Assembly (NCBI GenBank): GCA_963724015.1
Contig: CAVRTM010000014.1
Span: 489,594 to 553,593 of the forward strand
Source: CAVRTM01 sp963724015
GTDB taxonomy: Bacteria; Actinomycetota; Actinomycetes; Actinomycetales; Dermatophilaceae
Reading direction: 5' to 3'
DNA: 64,000 bases
Position 1 is the first letter of the stretch, and each line of letters starts with the position of its first letter. The translations under genes and the position numbers were made by a program. The notes below the pieces were generated by a model. It had not been told where the DNA came from. It saw nothing but the letters and a program-made list of their open reading frames with translations, and ran no database searches. Shown piece by piece: positions 18,770 through 27,969 of the stretch.

Positions 18770-19037
18770 GTCTACCTCCACACCGAGGGGGTGCGGGTAG
18801 CCGAGCCGGTGACGGCGCCAGCGCCCCGCACCGGGGTCTCCCGATCCTGCGGGGCGCGCGCGATGACGTCCTCATCCCCCCGGGATGGCCCCCGAGGCCG
18901 CGTCGGGCGGAACGTCATCAGTTCGGACGAGGCGACCGGACCGGCCGGCCGCTGCCGCACTACGTCAGGTGGAGGTGGAGCGTGCCGACCACCCGCTACT
19001 ACGTTCTGCGCAGGGACAAGGGGACAGGGGAAGCACC

Positions 19038-19262
19038 ATGGCACCTCACTGGTACGACGGCAGGACCATCACCTGGGCGCGGGTCAACCCCCAGCGCTGG
19101 CAGAGTGAGCAGGAGGTGGACGGGGTGCCGGTGTTCGTCGCCACGAGGTCGCGCGGCACCTGGCGGCTGCGGCACCACCGATCCCCGCGGGTCATCGGGG
19201 GCTTCCGCACCATCGAGGAGGTGCGCGCCTACGCACCGCGCCTGCTGACCGCCGCCGCCTGA
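19038..19262 (+). CDS. small soluble protein, unknown
   Basis: 74 residues, rich in Arg and Trp: YDGRTITWARVNPQRW, then VDGVPVFVATRSRGTWRLRH, ending GGFRTIEEVRAYAPRLL. Looks like a compact beta/alpha domain, but no family recognised. ATG 19038 has GGGGAAG about 5 bases upstream. The 268 bases before it (18770-19037) show nothing else. Confidence 0.5.
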   Translation: MAPHWYDGRTITWARVNPQRWQSEQEVDGVPVFVATRSRGTWRLRHHRSPRVIGGFRTIEEVRAYAPRLLTAAA

Positions 19263-19268
19263 GCGGAG

Positions 19269-19283
19269 GCCCCGCGGCGGGGC
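19269..19283. terminator. GC hairpin between convergent genes
   Basis: GCCCCGC-g-GCGGGGC, seven-bp arms, in the 44-base gap between the 74-residue gene and the acetamidase gene, which converge here. No T-run, as is common in high-GC actinobacteria. Confidence 0.35.
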
Positions 19284-19306
19284 GGTGAGCCGGGGCCGGC
19301 CCGGGG

Positions 19307-20236
19307 TCAGCCGCCCAGCGCGGACTTGGCGATCCTGGCCAGGGTGACGGCCCCGACGGCGCGGAACGGGTGGACCGGATCCGGAGCCGTCGAGCCGGTC
19401 GGCCCGCCGAGCTCGGTGTGGGCCAGGGCGCTCATGGTGACGTAGGCGTCCTCGCGGGAGAACCCGTGCTCGTCGACGAGGACCGCGAAGAGGGACTCGT
19501 ACGCCATGGTGATCGAGTCCTGCACCGGGTCGCCGAGGCCGACACAGATGATGTCGGCGCCGGTGTCGATGCGGGGGGCGCGCAACGACAGGCCCTTGAC
19601 GAGGTCCACGCTCACCGTTGCGCTCCCTGCTGCCTCGATCGCCACGAAGGAGGACTCGCCGCGGCTCATGACCGCGTGGATGTCACCGATCGACAGCAGC
19701 GCCCCCGCCACCTGCACGGGCAGGTACACCGTCGACCCCGGCGCGGCGTCGGTCAGGTCCATGTTGCCGCCGGTGGGGTAGGACGGCATGACCGTCGACA
19801 TCTCACCGTCGGCAGGGGCCACGCCCATGCAGCCGATCATGGGGGCGACCGGACAGGTCAGGCCGTCGGTGAGGTGCACCCGTCCGTCGCGGATGGGGAT
19901 CCTCCGGACGAACCAGCTCTCGCCCATCGGACCGCTGAGGGCACCCGCTCCGGGGATGTAGACCGACCAGCCCTGCTCGGGCAGCTCGATGTCGTGCACC
20001 GTGACGGCGAGCGCGTCGCCGGGCTCGGCGCCCTCGACGTGGACGGGGCCGGTGACCGGGTTCATCGTCGCCGTCACCTTCGACAGGTCCCGGAGCTCCT
20101 CCATCTGGGCGTAGGCGAGGTCGTCGGTCTCGAACGTGATCCGCTCGCCGGTGCCCGGGGTGATCCGCAGGGCGACCTCGTGCTTGGCGGAGAACCCGGC
20201 GGTGGCCTGGTCCTTGGACAGCCGGTGGTCGGTCAT
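19307..20236 (-). CDS. acetamidase/formamidase (FmdA/AmdA family)
   Basis: 309 residues, the family size. Hydrolyses short amides to acid and ammonia in the cytoplasm. Seen: ATMNPVTGPVHVEGAEPGD near the N-terminus, the conserved CPVAPMIGCMGVAP, TGGNMDLTDAAPGSTVYLPV and GDIHAVMSRGES, all family hallmarks. ATG 20236 overlaps the permease stop (ATGA) and has AGGAGG 6 bases upstream. Operon order from upstream: permease, then this amidase, with the iminopeptidase-like hydrolase 55 bases before them on the same strand. Confidence 0.88.
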   Translation of the reverse strand: MTDHRLSKDQATAGFSAKHEVALRITPGTGERITFETDDLAYAQMEELRDLSKVTATMNPVTGPVHVEGAEPGDALAVTVHDIELPEQGWSVYIPGAGALSGPMGESWFVRRIPIRDGRVHLTDGLTCPVAPMIGCMGVAPADGEMSTVMPSYPTGGNMDLTDAAPGSTVYLPVQVAGALLSIGDIHAVMSRGESSFVAIEAAGSATVSVDLVKGLSLRAPRIDTGADIICVGLGDPVQDSITMAYESLFAVLVDEHGFSREDAYVTMSALAHTELGGPTGSTAPDPVHPFRAVGAVTLARIAKSALGG

Positions 20237-21669
20237 GCGCGTGCCTCCTGGGAGTCGAACGGGTCGGTGTCGACGGACTGGGCGGCGTGCTCGGGCAGGA
20301 CGCCGGTGCCGCGGGAGGTGTAGTACCAGAGCACGAGAACACCCACGGCCAGCCAGATGAGACCGCCGATCTTGGCCGCCGCCTCGGCGTTCCAGAGCAC
20401 GTAGCCGATGATGAGGAACCCGAGGACCGGCGCGATCCAGTGCAGGAAGACGTTCTTCGACCGCTGACGCACGCCGTAGTAGGACATGACCGACAGGTGC
20501 AGCAGGAGGAAGCTCGTCAGCGCGCCGAAGTTGACCAGCGAGGAGATGGTCCCGATCTGACCGACGAAAACGAGCCCGAGCAGCAACGTCAGCCCGCCCA
20601 CCAGCAGGATGGCCCGCTCCGGCACCCGGGTTCTGGTGTTGATGTGCGCAAGGAACCGGGGCAGCCGTCCGTCCCGGCTCATCGAGAACAGCAGCCGGGA
20701 CGTCGCGCTCTGGGCGGCCACGGCGTTGGCGATGCCGACCGCCAGGGCGTTCATGGCGAGGAACGCCACCTCCCACCCGTGGCTGCTGATGCTCTGGACG
20801 ATGCCGAAGAAGGCGTTGTTGACCTCGGCGTCCCCGAACGAAGTCTTGTCCGGGACGAGCATCGCGGCGAGCCAGGTCTGGGCGACGAAGAACGTGGCCA
20901 CGAGGACGAGCCCGGTGATCATCGCGATGCCCGCCGCCCGCCGACCGCCCTTGGCCTCCTCGCTCAGGGTGGCGATGCCGTCGAACCCCAGGAAGCTCAG
21001 CACCGCGATGGACAGGGCGGTGGCCGCGAGGCCCGGAGAGAAGTGCGCCGCATCGAACAGGGGCTTGGTGGTGAAGGTCGCCCCGCCGACCCCCTTGCTG
21101 ACCGCCACGATCGCCATGACCAGGAAGATCACGATGAACAGGAGCTCGGCCGCGAGGAAGATCCGGTTGACGATGGCCGTGAAGGAGATGCCGATGTAGT
21201 TGACGCCGGTGTTGACGACCAGGAACAGGACGATCCACACCTGCTTGGGTACGCCGGGGAAGATCCCGGCCATGGACTCGGCGGCGAAGACGTACAGCAG
21301 CGTGGGGACGAGCAGGTAGTCCAGCAGGATCGTCCAGCCGGCCACGAAGCCGAGGTGCTTGTTGAGGCCGCGGCCGACGTAGGCGTAGACCGAGCCGGCG
21401 ATCGGGAACGCCTTCGACATCTGGGCGTAGGACAGGGCGGTGAAGATCATCGCCACGAGGCCGATGAGATAGACCAGCGGCACCATGCCCTTGGCCTGGT
21501 TGAAGACGACGCCGAAGATCGCCCACGGGGCGATGGGGACCATGAAGACCAGACCGTAGATGAGCAGGTCGGCCGTGGAGAGGGTGCGGTTGAGCTCCTG
21601 GCGGTAGCCGAACTCAGCGAGGTCGCCGTCGGGTTGGTCGCTCTGGTTCTGGGAGGGCGAGGCGGACAT
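20233..21669 (-). CDS. APC-superfamily amino-acid/amide permease
   Basis: 478 residues with about 12 membrane segments. Family features: IYGLVFMVPIAPWAIFGVVF at the N-terminus, KAFPIAGSVYAYVGRGLNKH, and FLGFDGIATLSEEAKGGRR. Proton-coupled import of amino acids, amides or amines is expected. Its position between an alpha/beta hydrolase and an acetamidase suggests the cargo is an amide or amino-acid amide. ATG 21669 has AAGGAA 5 bases upstream. Confidence 0.85.
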   Translation of the reverse strand: MSASPSQNQSDQPDGDLAEFGYRQELNRTLSTADLLIYGLVFMVPIAPWAIFGVVFNQAKGMVPLVYLIGLVAMIFTALSYAQMSKAFPIAGSVYAYVGRGLNKHLGFVAGWTILLDYLLVPTLLYVFAAESMAGIFPGVPKQVWIVLFLVVNTGVNYIGISFTAIVNRIFLAAELLFIVIFLVMAIVAVSKGVGGATFTTKPLFDAAHFSPGLAATALSIAVLSFLGFDGIATLSEEAKGGRRAAGIAMITGLVLVATFFVAQTWLAAMLVPDKTSFGDAEVNNAFFGIVQSISSHGWEVAFLAMNALAVGIANAVAAQSATSRLLFSMSRDGRLPRFLAHINTRTRVPERAILLVGGLTLLLGLVFVGQIGTISSLVNFGALTSFLLLHLSVMSYYGVRQRSKNVFLHWIAPVLGFLIIGYVLWNAEAAAKIGGLIWLAVGVLVLWYYTSRGTGVLPEHAAQSVDTDPFDSQEARA

Positions 21670-21724
21670 GCGGTTCCTTAGCGGACGCGGGGGTGGAGGA
21701 AGGGGGTGGTGCCGGTCGCGGAGA

Positions 21725-22651
21725 TCAGTCGTGCTCGCGCAGGAAGGAGCCGACGCGGTCCAGGAAGGCCTCAGGCTCTTCGACGTGGGGCATGTGGCTG
21801 GACTCGGGGAAGACGTGCGAGCACGCATTAGGTATTCCCTTGACGAAGGGCTCCCACACCGACGGCATGGCCTCGTCGTGCGCTCCGGCCACGACCAGCG
21901 TCGGTACGGCGATGCCACCGACCCGGTCGACCACGCTCCAGTCCTTGAGGGAGCCGACGACGTGGAACTCGCTGGGGCCGTTCATGGTGTGGTAGACGGT
22001 CGGGTCCTGCTCGAGCTGGGCGAAGGAGTCGAGGACCTCCGGCGGGTTGGGGGTCACCCGGCAGACGTGGCGGTCGTAGAAGACCTGCATCGCGGCGAGG
22101 TACTCGGGGGAGTCCGTGCTGCCGGCCTCCTCGTGGCGGGTCAGCGTCTCCTGGACCTCGAGGGGCAGCCGGCTGCGCAGGATCCCTGCAGCCTCGAGCC
22201 ACAGCGGCATCGAGGCGGGGCTGTCGCAGATGGTCAGGCTCTGCACCCCGTGCGGGTCGGCGAGGACGAGCTCCGGCCCCAGCATCCCGCCCCAGGACTG
22301 CCCGAGCAGGTGGAACCGGTCCCCGATGCCGAGCGAATTGACGACCGCACGGACCTCCTCGACGAAGAGCTCGACGCTCCAGAAGGCGGGGTCGGCGTCC
22401 GGGAGGTGGGTGCTGCGGCCGCAGCCGAGCTGGTCGTAGTGGATGACCGCCCGGCCGTCCCGGGCGAGGTTCGCCATCGTCAGGCAGTAGTTGTGGGCCA
22501 CCCCGGGTCCGCCGTGGAGGACGACCAGCGGCGCCTGGGTCGACTCGGGGTCGAGCTCGCCGGTGATGCGGTACCACGTCTGGTGCCCGCGGAAGTCGAC
22601 CGTGCCGGTGCTGCTCGGCTCGGGGATGCGGGGTTCGGTCGAGGTCGTCAT
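21725..22651 (-). CDS. proline-iminopeptidase-like alpha/beta hydrolase (amino-acid amidase candidate)
   Basis: 308 residues of peptidase family S33. HGGPGVAHNY (oxyanion loop), GQSWGGMLG (nucleophile Ser), and late Asp/His candidates in VAGAHDEAMPS and PESSHMPHVEEPE complete a triad. Closest known groups are tricorn-interacting F1/proline iminopeptidase and L-proline-amide hydrolase. Next to a formamidase and permease, an L-amino-acid amidase role is attractive but inferred. ATG 22651 is used; a GTG six bases earlier is possible. Divergent from the GntR regulator. Confidence 0.8.
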   Translation of the reverse strand: MTTSTEPRIPEPSSTGTVDFRGHQTWYRITGELDPESTQAPLVVLHGGPGVAHNYCLTMANLARDGRAVIHYDQLGCGRSTHLPDADPAFWSVELFVEEVRAVVNSLGIGDRFHLLGQSWGGMLGPELVLADPHGVQSLTICDSPASMPLWLEAAGILRSRLPLEVQETLTRHEEAGSTDSPEYLAAMQVFYDRHVCRVTPNPPEVLDSFAQLEQDPTVYHTMNGPSEFHVVGSLKDWSVVDRVGGIAVPTLVVAGAHDEAMPSVWEPFVKGIPNACSHVFPESSHMPHVEEPEAFLDRVGSFLREHD

Positions 22652-22692
22652 GGGCACCCGTTTCGCGGTGGGGAAAGGCGATCGGCGACAGT

Positions 22693-22725
22693 GAACCTGA
22701 TAAAAGGTTCGGAGACAATACCTTT
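22693..22725. promoter_or_regulatory. overlapping inverted repeats between amide operon and GntR gene
   Basis: GAACCT-gataaa-AGGTTC (22693-22710) overlaps AAAGGT-N11-ACCTTT (22703-22725). The stretch is AT-rich against its surroundings and includes TATCAG, a possible -10 for the minus-strand operon. It is a likely operator for the neighbouring GntR protein. Confidence 0.45.
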
Positions 22726-22775
22726 GGCCGGGCGTTTCTCCCGAGGAGGCCGGAGCACCCTCCTAGACTCCACGT

Positions 22776-23534
22776 GTGAGCGGGAACGCAGTCGGCTTCG
22801 AGGGGCGGACCAGTGGGTCTCGCGACCGTCCGACCGTGACGTCGAACCTCGCCGACCGGCTGGTCACCGCGATCGCGGTCGGCACGTACTCACCGGGGGA
22901 GCGGCTCCCACCGGAACGGGAGCTGGCCACGTCGCTGGGCGTCAGCCGTGCCACGCTGCGGCAGGCGTTGCAGCAAGTGACGGCCCTGGGGCTGGTCGAG
23001 GCCAGACGTGGTCGTGGCGGCGGCACCTTCGTCGCCAGCGTGTCCTGGGAGGAGGTCGCGCCGGAGGTGGCCCGCAGGACCCTGGAGGAGGAGCTGCCCA
23101 CGATGCTGGAGCTCTTCGACTACCGCTGCCTGGTCGAGGGGATGATCGCCCGCGCGGCCGCCCAGCGTCGTACCCCGGGCGACGTCTCGCGGCTGCGCGC
23201 CGCGCTCGCCGACTTCCAGACCGTGCGAGGAGATGATCGAGGCGCGTGCGGTCGACCGTCGGCTGCACGGCCTCGTCACCGCCGCGGCACGCAACCCGCA
23301 CCTGACCTCGATCGGCGTCACACCTGACGGCGGTCGCCACGCTCGGCTTCGGGGCGGAGCCCTACGCGCCGGAGTTCCTGGCCCGGGCGCGAGCCGAGCA
23401 CGAGGAGCTGGTGGAGCACATCGCCGCGCGGCGACGCCGACGCGGCGGGCCGGTGTGCCGAGCAGCACTTCGCGCTCACCCTCGAGTCGATGCGCGCCAG
23501 CCTCCGCAAGGCCAGGGACGCTCGCCCCCACTGA
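22776..23534 (+). CDS. GntR/FadR-type regulator (three frameshifts)
   Basis: About 250 residues. N-terminal winged helix: LVTAIAVGTYSPGERLPPER, then LGVSRATLRQALQQVTALGL; a C-terminal FCD-like ligand domain of six helices (LELFDYRCLVEGMIARAAAQ, REMIEARAVDRRLHGLV, EPYAPEFLARARAEHEEL). The frame moves +1 near 23229 (DFQTVR|EMIEAR), near 23320 and near 23430 (HIAAR|DADAAG), each explained by one extra base; the TGA is then 23532-23534. Divergent to the hydrolase-permease-amidase genes and very likely their repressor. GTG 22776 start. Confidence 0.78.
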
Positions 23535-23554
23535 CGGACCTCTGCGCGGCCCGG

Positions 23555-24623
23555 TCACCCGAAGAGAGCTGGCGCACCTGTGGATTCGCGCACCACCAGC
23601 TCCGGTTGGAACACCACGTGCCGCTGCTCGGGCGCCTCCCCGGACAGGACGCTCGTGAGCATCTGCGCGGCCGTCGTACCCATCGCGTAGTGCGGCCGCC
23701 GGACGGTGGTGAGGGGGACGGACAGCTGGCGAGCGAAGGGGATGTCGTCGTAGCCGACGAGCGAGACCTCCTCAGGCACCCGGACCCGCGTGCTGCAGCA
23801 GGGCCTGCAGCACCCCGAAGGCCAGCAGGTCGATCGCGGCCGTCACCGCGGTGGGCCGCCGGTCAGGTGGCATGGCGGCGAGCGCTTCGCCCCTGGCGCG
23901 CCCTGCCTCGACGGTCAGCTCGGCCGGCATGACGTCGAGGCGGACGTCGACCTTCGCCTCGGCGACCGCCTTGCGCACCCCGGTGAGCCGGTCGTGGACC
24001 GGCGCCGCTGCGGCCTCGTCACCGACGAAGGCGAGGTGCCGGTGGCCGAGCGCGATCAGGTGCGCGGCCACGAGCTGACCCCCGGTGACGTCATCCACCG
24101 CCACGGACATGTTGCCCGCACCGGACTCGTGGCGGTCCACCACCACGACCGGCGCGCCACCGGAGCGGATGCGGTGGAGGTCCTCGGCGAACCGGTCGTG
24201 CGGGACGACGATGAGACCCGCCAGGCGGCCCTCCGCGAACAGGCGCAGGTAGGTCTGCTCGCGTTCGGAGCTCCGCGCGCTGTTGGACAGGAGCACCGTC
24301 CAGCCACGGCTGGACGTCGTGTCCTCCACGCCACGGGCCACCTCGATGAAACCCGGGTTCCAGGCGTCGAGGAGCAACAGCCCGACGGTGCTCGAGTAGC
24401 CGGCGCGCAGGTGGCGGGCCGCCTCGTGCCGGATGTAGCCGAGCCGCTCGATCGCCTGCTCCACGGCGGCGCGACGGACGGGGCTGACGCGCTCGGGGTG
24501 GTTCAGCACGTTGGACACCGTGCCGGGGGAGACGGCCGCCAGCCGGGCCACGTCCTTGATGCCGACCCGCGCCGCCGGCCACCCATCGGCGCGACCGGGG
24601 ATGGCCGCTGTGATCCTTGACAC
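23555..24623 (-). CDS. LacI-family sugar repressor (one frameshift)
   Basis: About 355 residues. HTH and hinge: VGIKDVARLAAVSPGTVSNV ... VSPVRRAAVEQAIERLGY; then a periplasmic-binding-like effector domain (TVGLLLLDAWNPGFIEVARG, GHRHLAFVGD, VSLVGYDDIPFARQLSVPLT). The frame breaks near 23785 (LQHA|VRVPEEVSLVGYDD) with one extra g in a ggg run. The GTG start at 24623 lies just downstream of a TTGACA box serving the divergent transporter operon, which fits shared control. Effector is probably the sugar or polyol that the adjacent ABC system imports. Confidence 0.82.
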
Positions 24624-24679
24624 GTTTTAAAGACTGTCATTACGCTCGCTTCCAGCCAAATTTGCACGATTCAAAATCG
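24617..24679 (+). promoter_or_regulatory. promoter and candidate LacI operator for the XylFGH-like operon
   Basis: TTGACA (24617-24622) and TACGCT (24641-24646) with 18 bases between form a consensus-like sigma-A promoter. Downstream lies CGATT-caa-AATCG (24667-24679), a perfect inverted repeat placed where a repressor would block transcription. The stretch is AT-rich for this genome. Confidence 0.5.
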
Positions 24680-24731
24680 CTGGCCGTTCGCTCTCGTTCC
24701 CGTCGGTCGACAGACAAGGGAGTTCTTCACC

Positions 24732-25812
24732 ATGACGACGAACTGTGCATCCAAGGCCCTCGCCACCGCAGCGGTTGCGCTCGTGGCGGCCACCGCCGCC
24801 GCGTGCGGCAGCGGCGGCAGCGGGGGGAGCGGGGGCTCGCAGTCCACGAAGGTCGCGTTCCTGATGCCGGACCAGGGATCCACCCGGTACGAGCTGCACG
24901 ACCGCCCGGGGTTCGAGAAGAAGCTCAAGGAGCTCTGCAGCACCTGTACGCCGCTCTACAACAACGCCGACGGCGACGCGGTCAAGCAGCAGCAGCAGTT
25001 CAACTCCGCGCTCGCCCAGGGTGCCAAGGTGGTCGTCATCGACCCGGTCGACTCGGCTGCGGCCGTGACCCTGGTCAACGCCGCCCACACCAAGGGCGCC
25101 AAGGTCATCGCCTACGACCGGCCGATCCCCAAGGCCAAGGTCGACTTCTACGTGTCGTTCGACAACGAGAAGATCGGCAAGGAGATCGCGACCTCGCTCG
25201 TGCAGAAGGTCAAGAGCAAGCCGGTGCCGGCCGGTTCCGGCCTCCTGGTCGTCAACGGGTCGCCGACCGACGCGGCGGCGGGCCTGATCAAGAAGGGCAT
25301 CCACGAGGGGGTGGACACCAGCGGCCTCCCGGTCCTGGCTGAGTACGACACGATCGACTGGAAGCCCGAGAACGCCCAGAAGTGGGTCGCCGGTCAGATC
25401 TCACGCTTCGGCAAGAAGATCGTCGGGGTGGTCGCCGCCAACGACGGCACGGCGGGTGGGACGATCGCCGCCTTCAAGGCCTCCGGCGCAGGGTTCCACC
25501 CCACCGGTCAGCGGCAACGACGCGACGGTGGCCGGCCTGCAGCTGATCATCGCGGGCGACCAGTACAACACCATCAACAAGCCCAGCGAGATCGTCGGTG
25601 GCGCTGCCGCCGAGGCGGCCAACACGCTGCTGAAGAACGGCAAGCCCGCGGCGAGCGACGAGCTGTTCGGGTCGCCGACCAAGCTCTACGACCCCACGCT
25701 GGTGACAGCGAAGAACCTCAAGGCCGAGATCATCGACAAGAAGATCAACACCGTCGCCGACCTGTGCACCTCGGCCTACGCCGCGGCCTGCAAGACCATG
25801 GGGCTCTCGTGA
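24732..25812 (+). CDS. XylF-like sugar-binding lipoprotein of CUT2 ABC importer (one frameshift)
   Basis: About 360 residues. Lipoprotein signal with a lipobox-like AATAAAC at about 20-26, then a Gly/Ser linker. The mature part closely follows XylF: KVIAYDRPIPKAKVDFYVSF, DWKPENAQKW, AANDGTAGGTIAAF, and PVSGNDATVAGLQ. D-xylose or a related pentose/pentitol is the likely ligand. The frame shifts +1 near 25490 (KASGAG|STPPVSG), one extra g. First gene of the operon with ATPase, permease and a polyol-type dehydrogenase. ATG 24732. Confidence 0.85.
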
Positions 25813-25855
25813 CCGCGCGCGGCGACCGACCGGGGCCGCGGCTGGACGGCGCTGG

Positions 25856-26692
25856 ATGACCACGGCCCCCGCACCGGCACCGACCGCGATCCTCAGCCTG
25901 CGCGGTGTCAGCAAGGCGTTCGGCGCGGTCAACGCGCTGACCGGGATCGACCTCGACGTCGGGGCCGGTGAGGTGGTCGCCATCGTCGGGGACAACGGCG
26001 CCGGCAAGTCGACGCTCGTGAAGGTGCTCGCCGGGGTCCACCAGGCCGACACCGGCTCGATCTCCTTCAGCGGCAAGGAAGTACAGATCCACGACCCCAG
26101 TGCAGCGATCCACCTCGGCATCGCCACGGTGTTCCAGGACCTGGCGCTCTGTGAGAACCTCAACGTGGTGGAGAACCTCTTCCTCGGCCGCGAGATGGGA
26201 CCGTGGCGGCTCAACGAGGTCACCATGGAGGTCCGGTCGTGGGAGCTGCTGCAGCAGCTGTCGGCCAAGATCCCCACGGTCCGGGTGCCGATCGCCTCGC
26301 TCTCCGGCGGGCAGCGGCAGACCGTGGCGATCGCCCGCTCGCTGCTGGGGGACCCCCGCGTCATCATCCTGGACGAGCCGACCGCGGCCCTGGGCGTGGC
26401 CCAGACCGCGGAGGTCCTGGACATGATCGAACGCCTGCGTGAGCGAGGGCTCGGCGTCATCATGGTCAGCCACAACATGGAGGACGTGCGGGCCGTGGCC
26501 GACCGCATCGTGGTGCTGCGGCTCGGACGCAACAACGGCGAGTTCGACGCCCGCACCGTCTCCTCCGCCGACCTGGTCGCCGCGATCACCGGCGCCACCG
26601 ACAACGTCGTGACGCGGCGCGCGGGACGTCTCCAGCACACGGCCGGCGGTGGCACCCCTCCACCGGCCGACCAAGGAGGAGGGGCCGGATGA
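25856..26692 (+). CDS. CUT2 ABC importer ATPase, single nucleotide-binding domain
   Basis: 278 residues. Walker A GDNGAGKST, Q-loop VFQDLALC, signature LSGGQRQ, Walker B VIILDEP, H-loop VSHN all intact. Only one ABC domain is present, whereas XylG/RbsA proteins have two, so two copies presumably pair (as in FrcA-type systems). Asp after the Walker A (GDNGAG) is typical of CUT2. ATG 25856; its end overlaps the permease start by four bases (ATGA). Confidence 0.9.
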   Translation: MTTAPAPAPTAILSLRGVSKAFGAVNALTGIDLDVGAGEVVAIVGDNGAGKSTLVKVLAGVHQADTGSISFSGKEVQIHDPSAAIHLGIATVFQDLALCENLNVVENLFLGREMGPWRLNEVTMEVRSWELLQQLSAKIPTVRVPIASLSGGQRQTVAIARSLLGDPRVIILDEPTAALGVAQTAEVLDMIERLRERGLGVIMVSHNMEDVRAVADRIVVLRLGRNNGEFDARTVSSADLVAAITGATDNVVTRRAGRLQHTAGGGTPPPADQGGGAG

Positions 26693-27933
26693 GTGCGCCG
26701 CAACCTGTGATGTCGCTGGACCAGACCGACGAACGGCTCCGCCAACAGCGCGGCGTGCGCGGGGCGCTGGAGTCCTTCTGGCGCAGCGTGCGGGCCGGCG
26801 ACGTGGGCCCGCTGCCGGTCATCGTCGGCCTGCTGATCATCTGCACGATCTTCCAGACGCTCAACCCGGTCTTCCTGTCCAGCGGCAACCTCGTGGACCT
26901 GACCCTGGACTCCTGCGCGATCGGGGTCATCTCGCTCGGCATCGTCTGCGTGCTGCTGGTCGGCGAGATCGACCTCTCGGTCGGCTCGGTCAGCGGGTTC
27001 TCGGGCGCCGTCGTCGGGGTGCTGTTCGTCCGGCAGGGCTGGAGCTGGGTCCTCGCGTCGCTGCTCGCCTGCGTGATCGCCTGCGGCATCGGGCTCCTGT
27101 ACGGCGTGCTGCTGACGCGGTTCGGGATGCCGAGCTTCGTGTCGTCGCTGTCCGGGCTGCTCGCCTTCCTCGGTCTGCAGCTGGCCCTCCTCGGTGACCA
27201 GGGCTCGATCAACCTGCCGTTCGACTCGGCCCTGGTGAAGTTCGCGCAGCTGGACTTCGTGCCGCCCTGGCTCTCCTACGTGCTCGCCGCCGTTGCCGCA
27301 CTCGCGCTGTTCGCCAGCGGCTACGAGACCATGGTGCGTCGTCGGCGGACCAACCTCTCCGCGCGATCCAGGCAGGTGCTCGTCCTGCGTTCGGTGGCCC
27401 TTCTCGTCGGGCTCGAGGTGGCCGCCTGGTACCTCAACCAGGACCGCGGCGTCGGCTGGATGGTCGTGTTCTTCGTGGCGCTCGTCCTCCTGCTGCACTA
27501 CGCGATCACCAGGACGAGCTGGGGCCGGTCGTTGCTCGCGGTGGGCGGCAACGTCGAGGCGGCGCGCCGGTCGGGGATCAACGTCCCCAGGGTCTACCTC
27601 AGTTCCTTCATGCTCTGCTCGACGATGGCCGCGGTCGGCGGCATCCTCGCCGCAGGGCGGCTCGCGTCGGCCAACCTCAGCAGCGGCACGGGCGACGTCA
27701 ACCTCAACGCCATCGCCGCCGCGGTCATCGGCGGCACCAGCCTGTTCGGCGGACGCGGCAGCGCCTTCTCCGCGCTGCTGGGCGTCCTCGTCATCGAGTC
27801 CATCGCGAGCGGCCTGACGCTGCTGAACCTGAACTCGTCGTACCGCTTTGTCATCACCGGGCTGGTGCTGGCGATCGCTGTGGCGATCGACTCCCTCGCC
27901 CGCAAGTCACGTGCCTCGCACGGCCGGGCCTGA
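26689..27933 (+). CDS. XylH-like CUT2 ABC permease
   Basis: 414 residues, about ten membrane segments. Family motifs: GVISLGIVCVLLVGEIDLSV and GSVSGFSGAVVGV near the start, SLSGLLAFLGLQLALLGDQG, the coupling-helix segment VGGNVEAARRSGINV and AAAVIGGTSLFGGRGS. A strongly basic cytoplasmic loop (RRRRTNLSARSRQ) sits mid-protein as in XylH. RBS AAGGAGGAG lies about 8 bases upstream of ATG 26689. Partner of the preceding ATPase and binding protein. Confidence 0.9.
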   Translation: MSAPQPVMSLDQTDERLRQQRGVRGALESFWRSVRAGDVGPLPVIVGLLIICTIFQTLNPVFLSSGNLVDLTLDSCAIGVISLGIVCVLLVGEIDLSVGSVSGFSGAVVGVLFVRQGWSWVLASLLACVIACGIGLLYGVLLTRFGMPSFVSSLSGLLAFLGLQLALLGDQGSINLPFDSALVKFAQLDFVPPWLSYVLAAVAALALFASGYETMVRRRRTNLSARSRQVLVLRSVALLVGLEVAAWYLNQDRGVGWMVVFFVALVLLLHYAITRTSWGRSLLAVGGNVEAARRSGINVPRVYLSSFMLCSTMAAVGGILAAGRLASANLSSGTGDVNLNAIAAAVIGGTSLFGGRGSAFSALLGVLVIESIASGLTLLNLNSSYRFVITGLVLAIAVAIDSLARKSRASHGRA

Positions 27934-27969
27934 CCGGGCCTCCACGCGGGCACAGAGAGGGAGCTGACC

